This document shows, one piece after another, positions 7,189-14,212 of a stretch of DNA of 23,993 bases (its first letter is position 1; every line of letters begins with the position of its first letter). This DNA comes from CBDTTM01 sp965363355 (GTDB taxonomy: Bacteria > Bacillota > Negativicutes > Selenomonadales > Selenomonadaceae). Location of the stretch: NCBI GenBank assembly GCA_965363355.1, contig CBDTTM010000017.1:1-23993 (forward strand), read 5' to 3'. The notes under the pieces are model-generated. The model was not told the origin of the DNA and made no database searches. It saw only the letters and a program-made list of their open reading frames with translations. Position numbers and translations under genes: made by a program.

Positions 7189-7219
7189 ATGTTACGCTGT
7201 ACAGCAAGAATACAGTCAA
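7189..7219 (-). promoter_or_regulatory. MerR-type promoter of the ubiD operon
   Basis: Minus strand: TTGACT (7219-7214), exactly 19 nt, then TAACAT (7194-7189). The 10-bp palindrome GCTGTACAGC (7196-7205) lies within the spacer. A 19-20 bp spacer with a dyad inside is the hallmark of promoters untwisted by MerR-family activators. The -35 box overlaps the stop codon of the MerR gene just upstream. Confidence 0.7.
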
Positions 7220-8064
7220 GCGATATCTTCACTTTTTTTAGCAAATTTTATCGGGGCCTGCAACATGCAAAAATCAAAATCCTCATCGCTTCTGTAAAAG
7301 GTCGTATCTAATAAGCACATATCAACAATATCGCCGACTAGCTCATAGCCATTACGCTCAAGCCATGCCATAAGTTTTTTTACATGTGTCATATCGTATG
7401 GCATTCCATATTTATACATACAAGCATAAAGCCCTGCCGGTAAATCCGTTGCCTGAGAATTTCCATCATTCCACTCTGAAATGAAGCTGCAGCTTCCGGC
7501 TCCGGCTAGTGGATTTCCTGCTAAAACAGATTCCTTTTTGATAACCGAGCCGAATCCGCCAGAAGGAACAATCTCCTTTTGGACGATTTCCTTCCACAAC
7601 CCCATCAATGTCGTATGAAGGTTTTCTTTGTCGATCGGCTGAATATACTCTTTAAAAAGCATTTTTCGCTCTGGCATCGAGCGGATGAATGGTTCTTGCA
7701 TCTGCATCACCCTGGCGTCTTCTGCTTCCTCATAAATGTTGAGCCTTTGATTTATCGACTCTCTTATTTTATTGAGACGAGCAATTTCATGCAGGACATT
7801 TTCCTTTTGCTTTTGCAATAAAATCATTTCCTTTTGTGGGCAGCGCCCTTGAAAATGCAATACAATATCCTTTAAACTAATGTCCAGAGACTTTAAAAAA
7901 CAAATTTCCCGCAAATACGGAATCTGTTTTTTACTATAAAACCGATAACCATTTTCATCGACTTGAAGCGGTTTGAACAAATCAATTTCATCGTAATAGA
8001 TCAACGTCTGCCTCGTCAATCCGTGCAATTTTGCCATTTCGCTGATTGATACCAAAGTTTCCAA
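7216..8064 (-). CDS. MerR-family regulator with C-terminal effector-binding domain
   Basis: 282 aa. TTG start at 8064 with GAGGAGG 8 nt upstream; an ATG nearer the ribosome site is out of frame. Residues 5-75 form the MerR winged helix (SISEMAKLHGLTRQTLIYYD, then NGYRFYSKKQIPYLREI), followed by a long dimerisation helix (about 80-115) and a C-terminal region (about 125-278) resembling GyrI/BmrR-type small-molecule-binding domains (for example LPAGLYACMYKYG and LERNGYELVGDIVDMCLLDT). No metal-binding cysteine pattern is seen, so an organic ligand is expected. It sits immediately upstream of ubiD, whose promoter has the 19-bp spacer MerR proteins act on, so it is the probable aromatic-acid-responsive activator. 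The ligand is inferred. Confidence 0.88.
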   Translation of the reverse strand: METLVSISEMAKLHGLTRQTLIYYDEIDLFKPLQVDENGYRFYSKKQIPYLREICFLKSLDISLKDIVLHFQGRCPQKEMILLQKQKENVLHEIARLNKIRESINQRLNIYEEAEDARVMQMQEPFIRSMPERKMLFKEYIQPIDKENLHTTLMGLWKEIVQKEIVPSGGFGSVIKKESVLAGNPLAGAGSCSFISEWNDGNSQATDLPAGLYACMYKYGMPYDMTHVKKLMAWLERNGYELVGDIVDMCLLDTTFYRSDEDFDFCMLQAPIKFAKKSEDIA

Positions 8065-8100
8065 GAACCATTCCTCCTCTGACGCTCAAAGCTACTTTTA

Positions 8101-8132
8101 TTTATACTATAAAACAAGGTGTATAGTTACAA
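8101..8132 (-). promoter_or_regulatory. Candidate promoter and autoregulatory dyad of the MerR gene
   Basis: Minus strand TTGTAA (8132-8127) can pair with TATAAA (8106-8101) at 20 nt, or TAGTAT (8109-8104) at 17 nt. The dyad ACTATA (8106-8111) / TATAGT (8122-8127) with a 10-nt centre lies across the spacer. The 20-nt reading would be a MerR-type elongated spacer, consistent with autoregulation. The boxes are only moderate matches. Confidence 0.5.
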
Positions 8133-8145
8133 TACAGCTTCTATA

Positions 8146-8172
8146 AAAATAAGGCACCCTAAAAGAGTGCCT
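8146..8172 (-). terminator. Intrinsic terminator of the chromate transporter operon
   Basis: AGGCAC (8152-8157) pairs with GTGCCT (8167-8172), with two further inner pairs across a mismatch. On the minus strand the stem is followed by TTATTTTT. It lies 14 nt past the stop of the second chromate-transporter gene. Confidence 0.8.
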
Positions 8173-8185
8173 CTTATCCATTTTT

Positions 8186-8692
8186 TCAACCAGTAACCGC
8201 TCCAATGAGCGCTGCGACCAATAAAATCAAATTGACTGGCACCTTTCTAGTAATCGCCAGTGCCGCACTGATCAACATAATCAATACCGCCATGATATCC
8301 ATGCCGCCATTTCGGAACATATCTGCCAAGACCAGCACCGTGAAACTCGCCAAAACCAGTACCACACCATCAAGGAGTCCTTTCGTCGCTGGCAGATGCG
8401 CAATTTTACCGTGGCATTTTTGTACCAATAAAACAAATAACGGCGGCAAAACAAGTGCCAGACAGGCTAGTACTGATCCCGTAAGACCTGCGGTAAGATA
8501 GCACAAGCTCACAACCCAAAGGCCATTTGGACCTGGCGTTATTTGTCCAATCGACAAGGCCTCCGTGAACTGCGTCGCCGTCGCCCAGCCATTGGCAAGA
8601 AAATCGGCATGCAAACTCGGCAAAGGGCCAAAACCGCCCGTTGAAAATAAGATTGCTTTAAAAAGCAAAACAAAATATAAGAAAAAATCCAT
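8186..8692 (-). CDS. Chromate transporter, short-chain CHR subunit 2
   Basis: 168 aa, one CHR domain (about five to six membrane segments). GGAGG site 7 nt before ATG 8692. Marks: LLFKAILFSTGGFGPLPSL (residues 9-27), FTEALSIGQITPGPNG (42-57) and the C-terminal hydrophobic stretches IMAVLIMLISAALAI and VNLILLVAALIGAV. Single-domain CHR proteins usually come as adjacent pairs that form a heteromeric carrier expelling chromate, with sulfate-related specificity. It lies 17 nt after the first subunit gene. Many such pairs in anaerobes have untested substrates, so chromate is a family label only. Confidence 0.9.
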   Translation of the reverse strand: MDFFLYFVLLFKAILFSTGGFGPLPSLHADFLANGWATATQFTEALSIGQITPGPNGLWVVSLCYLTAGLTGSVLACLALVLPPLFVLLVQKCHGKIAHLPATKGLLDGVVLVLASFTVLVLADMFRNGGMDIMAVLIMLISAALAITRKVPVNLILLVAALIGAVTG

Positions 8693-8709
8693 GATTCAGC
8701 CTCCGCCCT

Positions 8710-9351
8710 TCACCTTTTCAATATATATCCATAAAGAATCGCACCGCAAAGTCCGCCCATAAGATAGAGCACAGCCACTGGCGGCTGAAAGAACACATAG
8801 ACAAAGCCACTGCCGAGCAATATCACCCAGGTTGATATAAATGCCAACGGTCCTCGTTTATGGTTGGCCAGAAAAATCGGCTTGATATTTCGCCAATTCG
8901 TCGCCAAGGCAACGCCGAAGATAGCCGCAAACACGGTATGCAGCGCTGCCTGTACGCGGGGAATATCACTGACTTTCAAATAAACAGCCGAAATAGCTAC
9001 TGTTATCGCTGCACTTGGCAAAACAAGGCCCAAGAGAGAAACAAACACGCCCTTCATTCCCGCCAGCTGCTTGCCGATTACTATGGTATAGGCCAAAATA
9101 TTGATGCCAGGCGTTATCTGGCACATCCCGATGATATTTGCATACATTTCCTCAGTGATCCACTTTTTCTTATAAATAAAATGTTCTTGTATCAAATACT
9201 GCGTGATGGCCCCTCCGCCAAAAGAAGTCGCCCCGATTTTGAACCAAACGATGAATAAACTCGTTAACGTACAAGCTGCAGCTTCTGACGAAAACTCATA
9301 ACCAAGCGTTCCAGCCGCATCGATTTCCAGCTTTTCTTTCTCTTGTTTCAT
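8710..9351 (-). CDS. Chromate transporter, short-chain CHR subunit 1
   Basis: 213 aa, one CHR domain with an N-terminal soluble extension of about 25 residues (MKQEKEKLEIDAAG...). GGAGG site about 6-7 nt before ATG 9351. Marks: WFKIGATSFGGGAITQYLI (residues about 36-54), IIGMCQITPGINILAYTIVIG and GVFVSLLGLVLPSAA. The FGGG motif and the QITPG loop are classical CHR signatures. First gene of the pair; preceded by a good promoter (9414-9442). No chrB-like regulator is next to it. Confidence 0.9.
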   Translation of the reverse strand: MKQEKEKLEIDAAGTLGYEFSSEAAACTLTSLFIVWFKIGATSFGGGAITQYLIQEHFIYKKKWITEEMYANIIGMCQITPGINILAYTIVIGKQLAGMKGVFVSLLGLVLPSAAITVAISAVYLKVSDIPRVQAALHTVFAAIFGVALATNWRNIKPIFLANHKRGPLAFISTWVILLGSGFVYVFFQPPVAVLYLMGGLCGAILYGYILKR

Positions 9352-9413
9352 TATTTTCCTCCACTCTATCTATTCCTGCCAAATAATCATAAATCAACAA
9401 AAACTTTCAATTT

Positions 9414-9442
9414 ATATTATGCCAACAAAAAAATCTTGTCAA
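9414..9442 (-). promoter_or_regulatory. Sigma-A-type promoter of the chromate transporter pair
   Basis: Minus strand TTGACA (9442-9437), 17-nt spacer, TAATAT (9419-9414). Expected transcription start near 9407 gives a leader of about 55 nt. Apart from this promoter and the hairpin at 9469-9522, nothing else is recognisable in the gap 9352-9539. Confidence 0.75.
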
Positions 9443-9468
9443 ATAAATTGCGATTTAGCCAAAAGACA

Positions 9469-9522
9469 ATTCATACATAAAAATGCCCGGCACCTTTAGG
9501 CCGGGCATTTTTATGTATGAAT
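9469..9522. terminator. Very strong perfect hairpin after the ferritin gene
   Basis: Perfect pairing of 9469-9491 with 9500-9522 (core AAAAATGCCCGG / CCGGGCATTTTT, then TATG/CATA extensions) around an 8-nt loop. Read on either strand, the GC core ATGCCCGGC/GCCGGGCAT is followed by TTTTTATG, so it can terminate in both directions. It ends ferritin transcription on the minus strand and shields the chromate-transporter promoter. Confidence 0.88.
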
Positions 9523-9539
9523 CAAAAGCTCCTATTTTT

Positions 9540-10052
9540 TTACAGAACTAAGGATGGAGCCGCATATACTCTGGCTGCCAGTTCAGCATCCAGCATATAT
9601 AATGATTTCGCATCCTGCCCGAATAAATCATATCGTTTGATGATGTCTTCGGTATTTTTTTCTTCCTCGCCTTGTTCTTTTACGAACCAATCGAGAAATT
9701 GCATCGTCCGAAAATCTTTTTCTTCATAGGCGGCAGCATAAATTGCGTTGATTTTGCGAGTGACTTCTTTTTCATGGGTAAATGCATCGACAACAGGTTC
9801 GCGAAAATCTTTATAGTCTCCCGTAGGCCCTTCGATGGTCGTGAGCTTCACTTTTTCGCCGTTGTTCATGATATATTTCATGAACAGCATCGCGTGGTCG
9901 CGTTCTTCTTGGGCCTGGATATTGAACCAATTGCCAAAGCCATTCAAATTTTTATCTTCATAATAGGTATAGATATCAAGATAAATATATGCTGAATACC
10001 ATTCAAAATTCACCTGTTCATTCAAAAGCCCCGCTAATTTTTCCGACAACAT
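9540..10052 (-). CDS. ftnA: Non-haem ferritin (FtnA-type)
   Basis: 170 aa four-helix-bundle iron-storage protein. ATG start with an AAGGGA site about 6 nt upstream. Ferroxidase ligands are in place: Glu17 (NFEWYSAYIYL), Glu50 and His53 (QAQEERDHAMLF), Glu94 (FTHEKEV) and the EQGEEE stretch at 126-131. Length is normal for prokaryotic ferritins. No haem-binding methionine in the bacterioferritin position is evident. It stores iron as a ferric mineral in a 24-mer shell and limits Fenton chemistry. Single-gene unit between two hairpins (9469-9522 and 10111-10143). No clear Fur or PerR box was found upstream. Confidence 0.93.
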   Translation of the reverse strand: MLSEKLAGLLNEQVNFEWYSAYIYLDIYTYYEDKNLNGFGNWFNIQAQEERDHAMLFMKYIMNNGEKVKLTTIEGPTGDYKDFREPVVDAFTHEKEVTRKINAIYAAAYEEKDFRTMQFLDWFVKEQGEEEKNTEDIIKRYDLFGQDAKSLYMLDAELAARVYAAPSLVL

Positions 10053-10110
10053 ATTAAATCCCTTCTTCCCTTTTATTTTGTAAAGTTCTTACCTCTTCAG
10101 TTTATGATTA

Positions 10111-10143
10111 TTTGGCAAAACTTGCAAGCGAAGTTTTGCCAAA
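10111..10143 (-). terminator. Hairpin between kdpE and ferritin
   Basis: Perfect 13-bp arms (10111-10123 with 10131-10143, core TTGGCAAAACTT) around 7 nt, 17 nt past the kdpE stop. The tail is only T/A-rich on the minus strand (TTTGCCAAATAATC), so termination strength is uncertain. Confidence 0.55.
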
Positions 10144-10160
10144 ACTAAAGAAATCTGTAT

Positions 10161-10883
10161 TTATTCACCGCCCATAAAACGATAGCCGATTCCCGTTTCC
10201 GTGATGATATAACGTGGCTGGGTAGGATCTTTTTCCAATTTTCTTCTGATTTGTCCGATATACACACGGATATAATGCGTATCTTCATTATAGGCATTGC
10301 CCCATACAGCCTTTAAAAGCTGCTTGTGCGTCAAAACCCGTCCTGCATTTTGTACCATGACCTTGACGATTTCATACTCGGTCGGCGTCAATTTGATTTC
10401 ACGGTCAGACAGCCTTACCTGATGCTTACTGATGTCAATCTGCAAATCCCCGCAGCGAAGCACCGGTTCTTCCATATCCGTACTTACGCGCCGCAGGCAT
10501 ACACGCATACGGGCAAGCAGCTCACCTGTGCTAAAAGGCTTCGTGACGTAATCATCTGCGCCTAGGTCAAGTGCTTCTATTTTTTCTCTTTCTTCATCTC
10601 TTGCCGTCAATACGATAATAGGAACTGCTGACCATTCACGAACCTGCCTCACCACTTCTTTTCCATCCATATCCGGTAATCCCAAATCCACGATCATAAG
10701 ATCTGGCTTAAAGGTTGCCGCCCGGCATATCCCATCTTTCCCATTGGCTTCAGCTTCATCTATATAGTTATGGGCACTCAATATCAAATGAAGGAGCTTT
10801 CGAATCGCTGACTCATCATCAATCACCAACACCTTAAGTTCTGCATCACACACTTTATCACCACCAAAATCATCTGATTTCAT
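10161..10883 (-). CDS. kdpE: KdpE response regulator
   Basis: 240 aa OmpR-type regulator of the kdp operon. Receiver domain at residues about 16-128: acidic pair DD (22-23), phospho-acceptor Asp66 in MIVDLGLPDMDG, Thr93 (VLTARDEE) and Lys115 (VTKPFS). The winged-helix output domain follows at about 140-238 (LTPTEYEIVKVMVQNAGRVL, then IRVYIGQIRRKLE and GIGYRF). A short extra N-terminal tail (MKSDDFGGDKVCDAE) precedes the domain. The start overlaps the kdpD stop as ATGA, with no good ribosome site, so translation is probably coupled. It is expected to bind the TTTACA repeat upstream of kdpF. Confidence 0.95.
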   Translation of the reverse strand: MKSDDFGGDKVCDAELKVLVIDDESAIRKLLHLILSAHNYIDEAEANGKDGICRAATFKPDLMIVDLGLPDMDGKEVVRQVREWSAVPIIVLTARDEEREKIEALDLGADDYVTKPFSTGELLARMRVCLRRVSTDMEEPVLRCGDLQIDISKHQVRLSDREIKLTPTEYEIVKVMVQNAGRVLTHKQLLKAVWGNAYNEDTHYIRVYIGQIRRKLEKDPTQPRYIITETGIGYRFMGGE

Positions 10884-13573
10884 ACAGCTGCTTCATTTAC
10901 CGGCAAAGTGATTTGGATCATAGTTCCACCACCGCTGCGGTTAGACGCAAATATCTTGCCGCTATGTGCTTCAATGATTCCTTTGCAAATCGATAAACCA
11001 AGACCTGTTCCACTGACTTTTTTCGGTTGCTCAACTCGATAAAATTTGCTGAAAATTTTATTCAAGTCGCCTTGAGGGACCCCTACGCCCTCATCAACAA
11101 ACGATATCTCTACACAATCCGAACTTTTTTTCAAACAAATCCGGATTTCGCTTTGTGGCTCCGAATACTTTATGGCATTGTCAATCAAATTCACGAATAC
11201 CTGCTCAAGTAAGACACAATCGCCTTTGATAAACGGCAGATCGGACTCCACTTCAACTTTCATGTGATGGTATTTCAACAGACCTTGCATCCGCCTAAGC
11301 GCTGTTCCGACGATATCTTCCAAGTCACACCAATCGAGTTTTAATTTCATCATGCCGCTTTCCATTCTAGCAGTATCCAAAAGATTCGCAATCAACCTTT
11401 CCATGCGCAAAGACCCATCTTTGATATTCGACAGCAATTCCAGTCGGTCCTCTTTCTTATAATACTCATCATTTTCCAGCAAAGTAGAGACGCTGCCAAG
11501 AATAGCCGACAATGGCGTTTTTAGTTCATGTGAAATCGAATTGAACAATGCACTGCGCAGTTTATCGGTTTCAATCAACATATCTGCCCTTCGAGCCTTA
11601 TCAGCCAACTGGACCCTTTCCATCGCCACAGCGGCAAGCCTGACCCAGGCATTGACCAATCTATATTCTGCCGGAGTTAAAGTTTCTCGTTCAAGATCGA
11701 TCCCCAGCACTGCATAAACCTCCGTCTGGCTGTAAATCGGAACATACATGTATTTGCCTCCCGGCAAGGTATCTGTGCTGCAACCGGCTGGTTGTTTATT
11801 CTTATACACCCAAGCGGCTACAGCAACTTCTGCATCGCTTAAAAGCATCTTTTCCGGATTTTTATTGATTATTCCCTTTTCCGGGTCATAACTGAATTCA
11901 TTTTTCATCTGCATTTTTTCATCTGCCAGCAAAACCAACACCTTGCGCTCAATCGTTTCGCCAGCTTGCTTAGCCAAGCTCGCAGCGATGATGCCCCTGT
12001 CTGTGACCGCAACAATATCGCGGCTGAACTCATACAATGCCCTTGTGCTTTTTTCTTGTTGGCGGGCTTGCCGGCTTTCTTTTTTGAGCTCATCGGTTCT
12101 CCCGCCAATCAATGCAGATAACAGCAGGAAAATGACCAAACTCCATATGTAGCGCACATCGCCAATCGAAAAAGTCATGATTGGTTCAATAAAATAAAAG
12201 TCCAAAGCCAGCATGCCGGTTATCGCACATAAATACGATGCCCAGCGCCCCCACCAAATCGCACTAAAAAGAACCGGCAGGATGTATAAAAAAGCGATAT
12301 TGATGACTTGAAGCTCTTCTTTTAAGCACCAGCCAAAAGCCGTAATGAAAAAGACCATCGCCACACTCAGAAACACTTGCCCATAAGTCAGAGCCGATTC
12401 CATTCGCTTTATTTTATTTTTAGCAAAGTTCTCACCTGTTTCATCTTTTCCCTGGACCACATATACATTGATATCTCCGCAATTACGGATGATGGTGTCG
12501 ACAATCGACCCTCGAAAAAAATCCACTAATTTCCTATGTTTAGGCTTGCCGATAACAATTGCTGTAATGTTCTGTTTGCGAGCAAGCGACAACATTTCAT
12601 CGGTTATATTTTCGCCAATGACCGTCATCGTTTTGGCTCCAAGATCTTCTGCCAGCCTCATGTTTTTTGCAATAGAATCCCGCTCTTTATCGCCTGTGGG
12701 AAAATCCATTTTTTCCGCTTCTATATGAACGGCAATCCATTCAGAACGCAGCCCTGTCGCCAATCGATTTGCCGCACGGATGAGCTGTGCCGAAAACGGG
12801 CTGCCACTCAAGCAGACCATCACTCTTCCAGAAGCCGGCCAGGGGCCTTTGATTCGGTGATCTTCCATATATTCGCTTAAATCTTTATCTACCCGTTGTG
12901 CGGTGAACCTTAAGGACATCTCTCGCAGCGCACTGATATTCCCTTGTCGGAAAAACTGTTGCAAGGCAAGCTTGGCCTGTTCAGGAATATAAATCTTTCC
13001 ATCGCGCAGGCGCTCTATAAGTACTTCCGGCGAAATATCAATCAATTGCACCGTGTCAGCCTTTTCAATGACATAATCCGGAACCGTCTCACGAATCTTG
13101 ATACCAGTTATCTGGGCAACAACATCATTGAGACTTTCAATATGCTGTATATTGACCGCCGTATAAACATCGATGCCCGCATCGATCAACTCCTCGACAT
13201 CTTGATAACGCCTTACATGCCTTGCCCCTTCGACATTCGTATGGGCGAGTTCATCGACCAGGACGATTTGAGGCCGCCTGATTAAAATAGCGTCCAAGTT
13301 GAGCTCTTTTATTGCTTTCCCATTATACGGCAAAGACAGAGGCTCGATTGCTGGCAAGCCAGCAATCAATGCCTCCGTTTCTTTTCTGCCATGTGTTTCA
13401 ATCCAGCCGATGACAATATCCTGTCCCTTATCGAATTGTTCATGAGCGGCCTTGAGCATCGAAAATGTCTTTCCCACACCGGCAATAGCTCCTAAAAATA
13501 CGGTCAGTTTTCCACGATTTTCTTTTTGTATCTTTTTTAAAATAATTTCTGCATGGTCAGAGCTGCTTTCCAA
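10880..13573 (-). CDS. kdpD: KdpD osmosensitive K+ sensor histidine kinase
   Basis: 897 aa, full length. TTG start at 13573 with AAGGAGG 8 nt upstream. Domains in order: KdpD N-terminal domain with Walker A (GAIAGVGKT, 28-36) and Walker B-like IVLVDELAHTN (103-113); USP-like domain (about 248-375); four membrane helices (about 398-490); GAF-like domain (about 515-655); dimerisation/phosphoacceptor with His682 (NSISHELKTPLS); ATPase with N box NLIDNAIKYS (795-804), G1 DEGVGVP (827-833) and G2 GTGLGLSIC (855-863). It phosphorylates KdpE on low potassium or osmotic stress. Intact kinase motifs and the full N-terminal half suggest a complete sensor, unlike truncated KdpD forms. It lies 40 nt after kdpC, so the operon is probably kdpFABCDE. 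Confidence 0.96.
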   Translation of the reverse strand: MESSSDHAEIILKKIQKENRGKLTVFLGAIAGVGKTFSMLKAAHEQFDKGQDIVIGWIETHGRKETEALIAGLPAIEPLSLPYNGKAIKELNLDAILIRRPQIVLVDELAHTNVEGARHVRRYQDVEELIDAGIDVYTAVNIQHIESLNDVVAQITGIKIRETVPDYVIEKADTVQLIDISPEVLIERLRDGKIYIPEQAKLALQQFFRQGNISALREMSLRFTAQRVDKDLSEYMEDHRIKGPWPASGRVMVCLSGSPFSAQLIRAANRLATGLRSEWIAVHIEAEKMDFPTGDKERDSIAKNMRLAEDLGAKTMTVIGENITDEMLSLARKQNITAIVIGKPKHRKLVDFFRGSIVDTIIRNCGDINVYVVQGKDETGENFAKNKIKRMESALTYGQVFLSVAMVFFITAFGWCLKEELQVINIAFLYILPVLFSAIWWGRWASYLCAITGMLALDFYFIEPIMTFSIGDVRYIWSLVIFLLLSALIGGRTDELKKESRQARQQEKSTRALYEFSRDIVAVTDRGIIAASLAKQAGETIERKVLVLLADEKMQMKNEFSYDPEKGIINKNPEKMLLSDAEVAVAAWVYKNKQPAGCSTDTLPGGKYMYVPIYSQTEVYAVLGIDLERETLTPAEYRLVNAWVRLAAVAMERVQLADKARRADMLIETDKLRSALFNSISHELKTPLSAILGSVSTLLENDEYYKKEDRLELLSNIKDGSLRMERLIANLLDTARMESGMMKLKLDWCDLEDIVGTALRRMQGLLKYHHMKVEVESDLPFIKGDCVLLEQVFVNLIDNAIKYSEPQSEIRICLKKSSDCVEISFVDEGVGVPQGDLNKIFSKFYRVEQPKKVSGTGLGLSICKGIIEAHSGKIFASNRSGGGTMIQITLPVNEAAV

Positions 13574-13613
13574 CGCCTATTCCTCCTTACTCAAAAAAAC
13601 AATTTCAAATGTT

Positions 13614-14192
13614 TTACTGCAAAGAATGATCCAGATCCAAATTCAATTGCAGCACATTGACTCTTTTTTCGCCAATAAACCCGAACTGCGGATCTTCTGT
13701 ATTTTTTTCTATCAAGGCAGCTATGCCGCTCTCACTGATGCCGCGTGTTGTGGCAATCCGCTTCACTTGCAGCGCTGCAGCCGCCGGGCTGATATGCGGG
13801 TCGAGTCCACTGCCAGAAGCAGTAACTGCGTCACTTGGAAGCATCGCTTCTGGAGAAAGACCGTTATCCCCCCGAATTTTTTCGGCGCGTTCTTGGACCT
13901 GCTCCATCAATTTTTGACTTGTAGGTCCAAGGTTCGAACCACTCGATCCTGCCGCATCATAGCCATCATCGCCGGCAGCAGATGGCCGTCCCTGGAAATA
14001 TTCATCGCTGGTGAAGCTTTGCCCAATAAGCCTCGAACCAACAGGCGTTCCATCTACGATAATCAACGAGCCATTTGCCTGTTCAGGCAAGAAAAGCTGT
14101 GCTCCACCCGTCATAAGTAAAGGATAGGCAAGACCCAAAACAAGCGTTAGAAATAAAAACATACGAACTGCACTACTGAATTCTTTCCACAT
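13614..14192 (-). CDS. kdpC: KdpC, potassium-transporting ATPase C subunit
   Basis: 192 aa with one N-terminal membrane helix (about 8-33, VRMFLFLTLVLGLAYPLLMTGG) and a periplasm-side soluble domain. Typical blocks: ANGSLI near 40, GSRLIGQSFTSDEYFQGRPSA (about 52-72), GSSGSNLGPTS (about 82-92), SGSGLDPHISPAAAALQVKR (about 126-145). KdpC associates with KdpA and KdpB and aids assembly and ATP binding. ATG start with AAGGAG about 11 nt upstream, 20 nt after kdpB. Confidence 0.95.
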   Translation of the reverse strand: MWKEFSSAVRMFLFLTLVLGLAYPLLMTGGAQLFLPEQANGSLIIVDGTPVGSRLIGQSFTSDEYFQGRPSAAGDDGYDAAGSSGSNLGPTSQKLMEQVQERAEKIRGDNGLSPEAMLPSDAVTASGSGLDPHISPAAAALQVKRIATTRGISESGIAALIEKNTEDPQFGFIGEKRVNVLQLNLDLDHSLQ

Positions 14193-14212
14193 TTATTTTA
14201 CAACTCCTTTTT

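Noticed and set aside
7196..7205. GCTGTACAGC as a LexA-type (SOS) box
   Set aside because: The motif does not fit the Firmicute SOS consensus well, and its placement inside a 19-bp spacer next to a MerR gene explains it better.
10053..10160. Fur or PerR box upstream of ferritin
   Set aside because: No convincing 15-19 bp A/T dyad was found; the strong symmetry there belongs to the hairpin 10111-10143.
13452..14120. 222-aa plus-strand open frame spanning the kdpD/kdpC junction
   Set aside because: Covers the ends of two certain genes on the other strand and shows no protein family pattern.
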